A stretch of DNA of 64,000 nt from Heracleum sosnowskyi. Lineage: Eukaryota > Streptophyta > Magnoliopsida > Apiales > Apiaceae. A model generated the notes under the pieces. It did no database searches. It saw only the letters and a program-made list of their open reading frames with translations, and was not told the DNA's origin. The stretch spans positions 127,832,998 through 127,896,997 of the forward strand of contig CM061240.1 of the NCBI GenBank assembly GCA_030848705.1. Reading direction: 5' to 3'. This document shows positions 43,742 to 55,805 of the stretch, in pieces (within the stretch, counting starts at the first letter, position 1; every line of letters begins with the position of its first letter). The position numbers were made by a program, and so were the translations under genes.

Positions 43742-45141
43742 TGTTAGGTCCTGATATGTTTGTAGAAGGGGGGTTGAATACAAACAGTACCGTTTAATTG
43801 AATTTGTATTGTTGAATTTAACAATTACAATACCAAATTTAATGCGGAATAAAATGAAACAAGATTCAAGTTAAATAAAACTCTATTGAACTTGAAGGGT
43901 GTTACAAATCAGTGTACATATTACAAGGTTCTTGTTAAAACAAATCTAGAATTAATTCGACATGAATTTATCTATATTTGTAATAAAAGGATCGAATACT
44001 AAAAAGTAGTTCGATAGTAATTCTAGGGATTATGATCCGCTAGATTGTCAAAGCAATACAAGTAATTGAATTCTAGTTGATTGGATATAACTTTGCTGGC
44101 TAGAATTTATTACAAGAATTAAATGGAGCTTTGCAGTTGGTTCGCTTGAAATGGCAGAAGAGAGTAAATGAGAAGCTGTATTCTTTCTGTCTGTTTTCAA
44201 TTGTGATGATCTGCCTCTTTTGATCATGTACTTGTATTTAAACAAGTCACCTGATGCATTTGCACGCGCCAAAACACAATCCACTTGATTTTATAATTCA
44301 TTGGATTTACACTCGGTAGTACTATCATTTAAGCCTAGCAGTACTATCGGTAGTACTAACCAATTATATTTGTAGTACTCTCGGTAGTACTAAGCTTGAT
44401 AGTACTACTAGTATAAATCAGATAGTACTACTAGTACTAAATAGAATCAGGATTAAAACTGATTTAATAAATTCTACTTTTAATTGATTTAATAAATGAA
44501 TTAATTCTTTTAGAATTAAATCACTGATTAAATAAATTAAATAAATGACTCAAATAATTTCATAAATAAATTAATTCTTGAGAATTAATTTATACATTAA
44601 ATTACTTAAGATCTAGACTGATTAATTTAATATATGAATTAATTCTTGAATTAATTCATAGATTAAATTAATTATCTTATAGAATAATATTAAAAGAGAA
44701 TTAAACTAATTCTTAGAACCACTAAATTTGATGACGAACTTCCACTGACTGACGTTGACACTCCATGTACTGTCTGGTTCATGAGCGACTAACTTTAATG
44801 GTTGTTCTTCATACTTGACTTTAAGTTGTGATTCTTTTCTCCTTCTATTTAAACAAAGGACTGTAACCTGTACTTTTTCTCCGTCACACTTCTGAAATCT
44901 CTGTCACTTTTAAATAGTTCCACTTCCTTGAATACTTCACTGAGGCTTGAACAATAAATTGAACTTCTTTCAATGTAGAATAACTTCAAGTCTGTAGATG
45001 ACTTTAATCTTCATTCTCTTGACAGATATAATCTTCTGAGATTCCTGTGACATTTGATTTTTATTATTTACTTATTACATCTTAATTAAAGTTGAGTAGG
45101 ATCCTCGGTGTTTACAAATAGGCCTAGACATATGCCTTTCA
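43742..45141 (-). repeat. Copia element 2 3' LTR
   Basis: On the minus strand the LTR reads TGAAAGGCAT to CCTAACA, like element 1. The first 250 bases are nearly the same as element 1, and the middle diverges. A TAGTACTA-type motif array lies at 44318-44445, where element 1 has GAAGACT. The polypurine complement ATCTCCCCCTATT follows at 45142. Confidence 0.93.
44318..44445. repeat. TAGTACTA motif array in element 2 3' LTR
   Basis: Around ten copies of the palindromic core AGTACT occur in the context GGTAGTACTA/TAGTACTACC, some paired as in AGTACTATCGGTAGTACTA. The array occupies the position of the GAAGACT array in element 1 and is repeated in the other LTR at 56382-56510. Confidence 0.88.
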
Positions 45142-45404
45142 ATCTCCCCCTATTTGTTTGTTAGACAATAACAACCAAATACTCTAGAGGATAACTCAAC
45201 TAAAATAAGAAAAGATAAGACTTTTAAGAGCCAAGCAAATAATAAAAAGTTCTGGATTAAATATAACAATATCCAGATTCAAACAGTAAAGATAAATACA
45301 AGATAGATGTTCCTCTAGTCTGAACAAATGATAAATTTCCCTATCTTGATTTACCTAGATCTAAACATATAACATTTACAGATTGAGCTAACTACTTCAT
45401 GCCT

Positions 45405-48400
45405 TTAGTCTCTAATTTCACCTTCTTCAGCTTCTTGCAAGGTGACTAGAAGATCTTTGTCAAGGACACGATCACTTTCAGAACCACACCACTTGGCATT
45501 ACTGGTTGAGTGGTGATCTTCTTCAATCTGTTCTTCATCTGAGCATACCTTGGAACTTTCTCCGTGCAGTAGTCTGAAATCATATCAGCAACTTCAGACT
45601 TCTCTACAGTAGCAAACCCAGAAGTTCTAAGAAGATTCTCCAACTTCACCAGTTGCATAGTAGTCTGTAGCTTCAAAGAATCAGGATTCAGCCTTACAGT
45701 CTCCAAAGTTGTACCTCGGTAGATTTTGACTTCATAAGGAAAAAGTACAACTTGAGGGCTGGCCTTCATAGCAGAATCTCTCAGCCGGTCATATAGAAGC
45801 CCGTTCAAGAAAGAAGATCTCTTTACCTTACTCATTAGAATCCACAATTCAGAGAGAGATCTTCTTTGGAGTAGTTCAAGAGAGACGGTGAATGATCCTT
45901 CAAGAGCATTTGAGACATAAATGTACAGTTCTTGCCTCACTTGATCAAATGCAGACGTAATCCTTAGAATATCTTCCTTCAATGCCTTCATATATAATGA
46001 ATTGTCTGGATTAACAGTTCTGATCTTCTCAAGCAACTTCAGAAAAGTAGCATCATTGTGTGTGCCTCTTTGAGGGATATCAAACATCTCCCTTGCTTTA
46101 TCCCAATGGCTTCCTTGCTTCATCCTCACATCCAATCTCCTTTCTTTGACATGAATACTATGAAGACGTTGTTTGTCTTCATGTTCAGCCTTTTGAATCT
46201 TTAGCTTCTGAGATATGATGTCAGAGACCTTAGCATTCTCATCCTCCTTTCTCCTTAGCTCTGCTTGTTGCTTCTTCAACTCCTTCTCAAACAAAGGGTC
46301 AGGTGTGTATAGATCAGCTTCATCTTCCCAATCATCAAAGTTAGCCACTTATTCAACCTCCTCCTCACCAATAGGTTCTTCAGGGATAGTCTTCTCCAGA
46401 TTACCAGACATATCAAATTGAAAATCATCATGTTCACCATGGTAGTAGTAGGCATCATCAAAAGCAGACTCCTCCATTGATTGTTTACCTTTCCCCTTAT
46501 CCTTTCTAGAAGCTCCTCCAGCTTCTCTTCCTCTTTCTTCTCCTTTCTTCTCCCCCTTAGTTGAGGAATCCTCTACAGTTTGAGCTGTGGAAGCCCTAGG
46601 ATTCACCTCAGATGTTCTCCTTATATCTCCTCCTTCTTCTCTCCTCTCTCCTCCATCTCCTCCTTCATCAGCATCATCACCCTCAAAGAATTCTCTTTGT
46701 TCAACTGTAGGTTGATGTGACTTCTTTATCATATCGTACAGATGCTTCATCCCTTCGTTCAGATGCTCCATTCCACCTTCAATTTTAGAGAATCTTTGAT
46801 CATTAAACCATTGATTTTCATCAACAGTTTGCTGAATAAAATCCACTTGATCAACATTTGACGTTGTAAGATCAGAGACGTCCGAAGCCAAAAGTACTTG
46901 TGATTGCTGAACAACATTGATCTTTGGTAGGAGAGTAGTCTTCAAGCTTTCAATATCATCTTTAATCAAACCCAGCTGATTTGTTACAGAGGTGGAAGAA
47001 GAAGACCGTTCAACCACTTGTGCTTTAAGAATTTCCTTCTCAGCCTGGGTTTCTTGCAGTTGTTTCTGTAGAGCAGCTATCTGAGCTAACAAAGAAGCAG
47101 TGTTTGTGTCAGTGTGTGCACTCACTTCAATTTCTCTCAGTGGTGTTTCACTCAACTCACGTGCTTGTGTATCACTCTCTGTTTGATTTTGATCTCTAAT
47201 CACTAGCTGTCTTTCCAAGTTACCAGATTGAGTACCTTCAATAGAAATCACCCTAACCCCTTCAAGAGAGGTCAGTGGTGGTGCAATGGGAGTTCGCAAA
47301 TCCCGATCCCTGATTGAGTCTTTCAAAATATTTGACATTGAATACTGAATTGATTCAGGGACAGACTCATCAGGTTGCCTTTCACTTTCTCAAGTAAAAA
47401 CTGCGAGTGGAAAATCCCTTAGGGGAGCCAGAGATGTTCCCTCTGGGAGGGGAGAAAATGATTCTATTAAAAGTGGCAAAGAATCAGATTTTCCCTCTGA
47501 TGCCTGTGAAGGCACTTCTACCGTGACAATGGTAGGCACTGTTTCAGATCCTAAGTGCTCTCCTAACAATGTGTCATGAGTTTCTTCTATTTGGATGTCT
47601 TCTCCCATTGTGAGTAATGGGAGAGTGCTTGACTCATTACAGGTTGCCAGGGCCCGATGGCGAATTTCAATAGATTCATCCTGTTGAGAGGATGTCTCCA
47701 GAGACTGTTGAATGGCCATTTCAAAGTCCATATCCTGTTGGGAGGACATGGATGGGCTTACAGATGTCTCTCTATAGGTTTTTCTTTTCTTTAGAGGTGG
47801 AGACAGAGCTGTGGGTGCACTCAGTGTTTGTTCACTACTTGACCTTTGTCTTATTAAAGAAGCAGTTTCAGGTTGAGAGGTTACAGGATTAGACACAGTG
47901 TTTGGCTCTCTGACCTGTGTTAGAGATTGTGGTTCTACAACCTCTTGGCTTGTCCTATCAACCACTTGGGTTTCATCAAAGGTGCCAGATGATCCAGAGA
48001 TAGGATGTATTACCTGTATTGGCAGTTCCTCTGAAGTTCCAGCTGCAATGACTAGTTGTTGATCAGGAACAAAAGGTTCAAAAGTAGGAAGGTTAAAGAA
48101 TTGTGCCATGAATGGACTTACAACCACTGGTGTTATGTTCAATTTTAGAGAAGTGTGGAGTCTTTGATAGAACTTACTAGCAGTAGTAGGAGAAGGAACA
48201 GATACAACATTTAAAAACAACTCCTTGTGAGCATCAGATAGCACATGATTGATTAAGATAGTGAGAAATCTAGGATAGAAACACCTAACTTTCCTACCAC
48301 TATCATGATCAATCCTGGCATTAGATACTCTCCTAACTATAAGACTCCAGATAAGATGACCAATGTTAAGTCTAACATTAAACACAATAGCATAAGCAAT

Positions 48401-48883
48401 GTACTGCAACAAAGATGGAATATTTTGAAAATTGCTTTTAGTACAATTGCTGAAAACCTTAGCTAAAGTATCAAATAAGACATCCCATTCACAGACCAAA
48501 TTAGCTTTACTGAGTTTGGGCAACTCCAAAGGACCTTGATAATGAATTCTGTTGAAAAATTGAATTAATTCAATATCAGAAGGAGTCCTATCAAAGTTGT
48601 CCCTAGGAAGTTGAAAAACTTCACAGAACAAACCCTCAGTAATAGTGTACTGTGTGTGCTCAATTGTGAAAGATATAGAATTCAAATCATCAGAAATTAC
48701 AGCACTAGAACACAGTAACCTAAGTGGTTCAATTTTTAAATCAGCAGATAAACAAATAGCACGACTAACATAACACTGCGAATTTAAAAACCGAATCCAA
48801 GGTCGAAAACGATCAACCGGGCATTTCAAAGGATCAAAATACCCAATGTAATTGTTTTTAACAACCTCAAAATTCTGAACCAT
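45405..48883 (-). pseudogene. Third reading frame of copia element 2, disrupted
   Basis: It is homologous to 32813-36265, starting MVQNFEVVKNNYIGYFDP at 48883. An in-frame TGA at 47390-47392 and a TAA at 46349-46351 interrupt it. A frame change near 45470-45490 alters the last residues, with the expected-frame stop at 45405-45407. The central PLKKRKTYRET patch and the C-terminal domain are well conserved with element 1. The N-terminal 280 residues are clearly more divergent (by eye roughly 60% the same) than pol. Coiled-coil (IAALQKQLQETQAEKE) and acidic (FEGDDADEGGD) segments are kept. Confidence 0.9.
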
Positions 48884-50207
48884 AATTTACTAAGTAAAAA
48901 TTAACACAGAAAATCAAAAACTCAAATAATTATGAATAATTCGAATTTAAGGACTTTAAAATTAATTAAAAATTAATTAAAAATCCAAATTTTCAAAGTT
49001 CTCCAAAAATTATCAAATTTTAGTATGTTAATCCTTGACACAAACCACACACTGTACTATTTTTAGAATAAAAAAATCACTTCTAAAACCCTAAAAACGA
49101 CTCCAAACACCCTTGGAATTCAAAAAACTCAAGAACTAAAATCTCAATGAAACTTTGATTTTAATAACTTGAATTAAAGGGCCTGATTAGATCTGTTCAG
49201 TGATGGTTTCAGAATTTAAAACAAGCAAGAAACGAAATCAGAAATTGAAAAACAAGAGGACAGCAGTTCGTTTCTTGAGAATAAAAGAGAGAGAACAAAA
49301 AAAATGCAGTTAAGTAAAAAATTGAACTGTTGTAGTACTATGGTAAAAAGTAAAAAAAATGTATATATATGAAAACCTGATAGTACTCAGTAAAAGAAAT
49401 AAATAGTACTATCAAAAACTCGGTAGTACTATGAGAATAAAACAAAAAATAATAAACAAAAAGCTGGTAGTACTATCCAAAAAGCACGGTAGTACTATCA
49501 ACAATAAAAAGAAAAAGAAAAGGAATAAAAAAAATGAAAAACGCGGTAGTACTATCTAAAAAGAACTGGTAGTACTAAGGTGAAAGACTACGGTAGTACT
49601 AAAAAAAACACTAGTAGTACTATGACAAAATACACTAGCAGTACTATTACAAAAAGGAAAAAAAAAATAAGATAATAAAAAAAAACAAACGCTGGTAATA
49701 CTAACAGAATGAACTAGTAGTACTATCACTGGATAGTACTACCGATAGTACTACTAGTTCAAAACTAGTAATACTAACGAAAAATGAATAAAAACAGATT
49801 TAACCAAAAAGAAAAATGCTGAGAAATAAAAAAAAACTTTACAGAATATGAAAAATGCATGAAAAATAATTACAAGCCTAGAAAAATTCACAGAAAATTC
49901 CATAAATTCTAGAAAAATATGCAGAAAATTATAGAAAAGCAGTAAATTAAAATAAACTTGCAGAAATATTTAAACAACAATATTTACAATCTGAAAAACA
50001 CCTAAATAATTCTAAATAAATATATTTTCAATAAAAATACATTTCTCCACATAAAAAATATGAGAAAAATATTTTTAAAGAAAATAAAATATTCAGAGCT
50101 ATTTAAATTTACAAGCATGTAATATTAAATGAGAATTGGCAGTAAATATCAGTTAAATGACAAGAGAAAATGAATTTATTGAAAGAACAAACATGACAGA
50201 GATAATG
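48884..50207 (-). other. Pol-ORF3 spacer of element 2, with TAGTACTA motif array
   Basis: This noncoding spacer holds about 14 AGTACT words at 49333-49775, mostly GGTAGTACTAT-like, once as GATAGTACTACCGATAGTAC. The array sits where element 1 has its GAAGACT array (31973-32275). The pol-proximal 400 bases resemble element 1. Confidence 0.85.
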
Positions 50208-53200
50208 TTAATCACTAAGACTGTTTAACATAACCAATTTACCAACTAACTTGATAAATGTGGATTCGTCAACAGATTTAGTGAATATATCTGCAGTCTG
50301 TTCTTCTGTGGGTACAAAGTGTAACTCCACAGTTTCATTCATGACATGCTCTCTGATAAAATGATACCTGATATCAATGTGCTTCGTTCTCGAGTGCTGC
50401 ACAGGGTTGTTGGAGATTGCTATGGCACTTGTATTATCACACAAAATAGGAATTTTGTCTAATGCAAAGCCATAGTCCTTTAATTGATTCCTTATCCATA
50501 AGATCTGAGCACAACAGCTTCCAGCAGCAATATATTCAGCTTCTGCTGTTGAATTGGAAACTGTTTGCTGTTTCTTGCTATACCAGGAAATCAACCTACC
50601 TCCTAGGAATTGACAACTCCCAGAGGTACTCTTTCTATCCACAACACTACCTGCATAATCAGAATCTTTATATCCAACAAGATTAAAACCAGAATCTTTA
50701 GGGTACCAGATACCTAGATTAGGTGTACCCTTAAGATATCTCAAGATTCTTTTCACAGTAACGAGATGTACATCTCTAGGGTCCGCTTGGAACCTTGCAC
50801 ACAAGTATGTAGCATACATAATATCTGGTCTACTAGCAGTAAGATAGAGTAAGGAGCCAATCATACCTCTGTAGCTTGTAACATCTACCTTGATAGAATT
50901 GTCAGAAGCTCCAAGTTTGATGGCTGTTGAAGATGGAGTTCTTGCTGATGCTGAATCCTCCATGTGATACTTCTTGAGGAGTTCTTTAAGATACTTGGAT
51001 TGACAAATAAATATACCATTTGACCTTTGACTTACTTGCAATCCAAGAAAGAACTTCAGCTCACCCATCATACTCATTTCAAACTTACTCTGCATTAGCT
51101 CAGCAAATCTCTTACAGAGATTATCATTAGTAGACCCAAATATGATGTCATCCACATAGACTTGGACTAATATCATATCACTTTTGTGTTTCTTTGAAAA
51201 AAGAGTTTTGTCTATGATACCTCTAACAAAACCATTTTCTAAAAGAAAACCAGAGAGAGTGTCATACCATTTTCTTGGGGCTTGTTTGAGACCATAGATA
51301 GCCTTGAAGAGAAAGTACACAAAGTCCAGCAGCTCTTGATTTTCAAAGCCAGGGGGCTGTTCCACATAAACTTCTTCATCAAGCTCACCATTCAGGAATG
51401 CACTCTTAACATCCATTTGATAAACTTTAAAATTGGAATAAGCAGCAAAGGCTAAGAACATCCTGATGGCCTCAAGTCTAGCCACTGGTGCATAGGTTTC
51501 ATCATAATCAATGCCTTCAGCTTGTGAATACCCTTGTGCAACCAGTCTTGCCTTGTTCCTTGTAACAATGCCATCCTCATCTAGCTTGTTCCTGTATACC
51601 CATCTTGTACCAACTACTTTCTTGTTCTTTGGCCTGGGTACCAGTTTCCAGACTTGCTGTTGTTCAAACTGATTGAGTTCATCTTGCATAGCAATCACCC
51701 AATCTGGATCAGTCAGTGCTTCTTCAGTTTTCTTTGGCTCCATTTCAGATAGAAATGCTGAATAATGACATTCATTCTGAGTTGCACTTCTAGTTTTAAC
51801 TCCAACACCTGGATCACAAATGATCAGCTCAAAAGGATGAGCTCTATTCCATACAATCTGTCTTGGAAGATTTGATCTTGATGATTCGCCTTGAAATTCA
51901 CTTTGATGTTGTGAGTGACTAGATGATCCTTCATTTGCTCCCCCTGAGTTGTTGCTTGATTGCCTTGATGATTCTTCTCCAGTGTTGGTGGTATCTCCAT
52001 TGTTACCAGTGTTTCAACCACCACCACCATGATCATTATCATCATTGTTATTATCATTACCAGCAATAACTTCAGGTGGGGCTACATCATCTGATTCTGA
52101 GTCTGGCAAGTTATCAAACTTCAGCTTCTCAGATGAATCTTCTTTTTGGATATTAGGGAACTTAGTGTCATCAAAAGTAACATTGACACTTTCCTTTACT
52201 GTGTGACTGCCAACCAAGTAGACTCTGTAAGATCTTCTGGAATAACCAACAAAAATAGCTTCTTGTGCCTTTGCATCAAACTTGCCACGTTTCACATTGT
52301 CATCTATAAGCACAAAGCATTTTGCTCCAAATACATGAAAGTACTTGACAGTTGGTTTCTTGTTGTTCATGATCTCATAAGGAGTCTTCATTAAGTCCTT
52401 GTTGATTAAAGTTCGATTCTGAGTATAACAAGCTGTATTTGCTGCTTCAGCCCAAAAGTACATTGGAAGTTTGGACTCACTTAACATAGTCCTAGCAGCT
52501 TCAATCAATGTACGATTCTTTCTTTCCACTACTCCATTTTGTTGAGGAGTTCTAGGGGCAGAATACTGTCTTGTTATTCCTTTATCAGCACAAAAGTCAT
52601 TTAGAATTGCATTCTTGAATTCAGTACCATTATCTGACTTTATGGCTCTAACATGGAATCTAGAATCCAGCTCAATCAACTTTATATGGTCAATCACCAG
52701 GTGTGGGGTCTCATCCTTGGAATGTAGGAATAAAACCCATGTATATTTTGAATAGTCGTCAACAATCACAAGTGCATATTGTTTCTTTGACATGGGCATC
52801 ACATTAACTGGACCAAACAAATCCATGTGCAGTAGCTGAAGTGGTTCAGTTATTGATGATGTGTCAGTGCCCTTGTGAGAAGCTTTCTTTGACTTTCCTT
52901 TCTGACATGCCTCACACAGTCCTTCCTGTGTAAATTCCATCTGAGGCAAACCTCTAACCAATTCCCTTTTTACTAAAGAGTTCATGGTTTTGAAGTTAAG
53001 GTGAGACATCTTCTTGTGCCATAGCCAACTATCATCTGATGAAGCTTTAGCATAAAAACAATTAACTTCATCTTTGGATCCAGAGTTCAGATCAGCTATG
53101 AACAAGTCACCTTTCCTTACTCCTTGAAGAGCAGGCTTTCCATTCTTCTTGTGAAAGATCTGACACTTCTCTCTTTCAAAGGAAACAGCATATCCTCTGT

Positions 53201-53483
53201 CACAGAAATGACTGATGCTGAGAAGATTGAACCTCAGACCTTCCACAAATGATATATCTTCAATGATAACATTTCCAAATTTCAAACAGCCATATCCTTT
53301 CGTAATACCCTTGCTGTTATCTCCAAAGGTAACTACTGGGCCAGCTTTCTCAACCAAATCTGATAGCAGGGCTCTATCTCCGGTCATATGCCTTGAACAA
53401 CCACTGTCAAGAATCCACATAACACGGTTTACCTGTTTAACTCCCTGCAATATCAAATTGATTAGTCCTTCCTCGGAACCCAA
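50208..53483 (-). pseudogene. pol: Pol of copia element 2, one internal stop
   Basis: The frame matches element 1 pol throughout. A single TGA at 52014-52016 in the low-complexity linker between integrase and reverse transcriptase splits it into 53483-52014 and the downstream part, whose first ATG is at 51743. Protease (DSGCSRH), integrase (HMDLFGP, SDNGTEF, VVERKNR), reverse transcriptase (YVDDIIFG) and RNase H motifs remain. In the last 511 residues I count seven differences from element 1, including GYKDSDYAG for GYTDSDYAG beside an RNase H catalytic aspartate. As in element 1, pol overlaps gag in the -1 frame and has no ATG at its start. Confidence 0.93.
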
Positions 53484-55702
53484 ACTTGATTGGGTCCGGC
53501 ATACTTAAAGAACTGGCCTTTGTCAGGCAAAACAACATTTTTAACTAAAACTACTTCAACCTCTTTCACAAAAGAGCGTTTCCATTTATAGCCAGCCTTA
53601 ACACATTTCTGAGTAGGCTTAGGGATAAATGAATCCTCTCTAGTCTTAGGAGGACTAGTAGTCTTAGCTTTAACATGTTTCTTATTAATAACATGTTGAC
53701 GTGGAGCAGTCTTATCACTAGACACATGCTTACTATTAAAATAAGCATACATAACATTGAAAGCACAAGACATGCAATTAATCACACCACATGCTTTATG
53801 AGAAGAATTAACAGCAGACATGTTATTTCTACAGTTGTTTTGATCCAACTTATGGATATCTGATTTAGTCTTTTTAGTTGTAGCAACTTTGACTGGAATA
53901 TCAGATATACACTTTTTGGACTGTTCAACTTTCAAAGCAATATATTCTTCACGAATCTCCTCTGCAATGATGATAGAGTGTTCATTCAGAGGTTCTGCCT
54001 GGGACTCTTTACAGAAGGGTGTTTCAATACCCTTAAGCACATATGGAATACCCCTTCCTTCAGTACTGACTCTACAAGGGGAATTAATGCCAAACAATCC
54101 AATAGCCTCATTATAATCTTAACCTATACTAACATGATTAACAATAGCTTGTTTATTGAGAATCTCTTTAGCCGTCTTACAAGAGTTGTAATAGGCATTA
54201 GCTTTAGTCTTAAGCTCACTATTCTCTTCCTTGAGAATGGTTTCCAGTTGAATATAACATTTAACCCTATTCTCAAGAAATGCTATTTTTTCAGTAAGTT
54301 CATCCTGATTAACATGCACTAGTTTTAATTCTTTTATCTCATTTTCAAGATTTGTGTTTAAAAGAATTATTCTATCTTTTTCAATGCGTGCACAATCTAA
54401 GGTACCACCAAGATGACGAATCATTTCAGTATCAGTAAACTTTACCTCTGACATGTATCTAGATGAAGTGCTTTCCTCTTTAGCCATTAAAGCAAGGTTC
54501 CCAATCTCACCTGCTTCTTCATCACTGTTAGTTTCATCCCAACTCTTGCCTTCAACAACATAGGCTTTCCCAATCTTGTTCTTCTTGCTAGAATCAAATG
54601 TGTTTCTTGTCACTTGCTTTGGCTTTCTGCATTCAGTAGCAAAGTGACCCAACTCATTGCAATTGTAGCATCTGATTGTGCTCCTATCCACAGTTCCAGT
54701 TTTGTAGCCACCCCTTGTGCTACTTGAAGAGGAAGATCCACCTCTCTGAAATCTGGGCCTGAACTTAAGATTGGGATTCCTCTTGAATCTGAACTTCCCA
54801 AACTTCCTGACTATCAAAGCCAAATCACCATCCTCCAGCTGATCAAGTTCCTCTAAAGAATAGAAGTCACCACCAGATTGATCAATGGATGTTAATCCAT
54901 ATTCAGCATCAATAACATTCATGTTAGAACTGGAAGGTTGAACAGCCTTCACTTCCAGTTTCCGTGGGACTTCAGCAGCCAATGCAGTAGAAGTACTAAC
55001 TATCCTCCCCGTTCCATATAACTCATCCTGTTGAATCTGCTCCAGCTCATAGGTCTTCAGAACACCATACAGTCTTTCCAAAGCAATCTCTCCAATATCT
55101 CTTGCTTCTCTAATGGTAGATATTCTGTGCTCCAAATGACGTGGAAGTGTAAGTAGGAACTTCTTGTTAATTTCCTTGATAGTGTAGCGCTTCCCATTGA
55201 GATTCAGATCATTGATTAATTTGTTGTATCTCTCAAAAACCTCAGAGATACCTTCACCAGGGTTTGATCTGAAATGCTCATATTGAGAGGTGAGAATTTC
55301 CAGCTTATTCTCTCTAACTTCCTCTGTCCCCTCATTGATTATCTCTATGGTTTCCCAAATGTGTTTGGCAGTATCACAGTTTAGGACATGATTATGCATG
55401 ATAGGATCAAGACAATCAACTAGGATCAACTGAAGACAGGCATCCAAGGTAACATCCTCTTTTTCACCAGGAGTGAAATCCTTGGGATCCTTAGGGTACA
55501 TCCTAGCAGCCCTAGTAACAATGTTATTCTCTATAACTTCTCCCTCAATAATCATAGGGACTTTGGGACCATTCTTCAGCACATCAAAGTATTTAGGATT
55601 AGCAACTTTAAGAAATAGAAGCATTTTCTTCTTCCACATTGAATAATGCTCCCTGCTGAACATGGGAATCTTTACTGTACCAACCTTCTGTGTAGTAGAC
55701 AT
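53462..55702 (-). pseudogene. gag: Gag of copia element 2, one internal stop
   Basis: The frame is homologous to 26068-28308 and of the same total length. A TAA at 54119-54121 replaces a Tyr codon (TAT in element 1), leaving a 527-residue N-terminal part that still includes the CCHC knuckle CYNCNELGHFATEC. The rest stays open to 53462 and ends WVPRKD. N-terminal Gag differs from element 1 more than pol does. Confidence 0.93.
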
Positions 55703-55790
55703 CTTTTGAAATTTTTAGGAATAATAAAAATTTCAGAGTTAAAAAAAAATCTCAAAACAATTGGATCTTTGATTTGTATATCAATCAAAA

Positions 55791-55805
55791 GGCTCTGATG
55801 CCAAT
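55791..55805 (-). promoter_or_regulatory. Primer-binding site, element 2
   Basis: On the minus strand ATTGGCATCAGAGCC follows the 5' LTR, identical to element 1. Confidence 0.85.
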
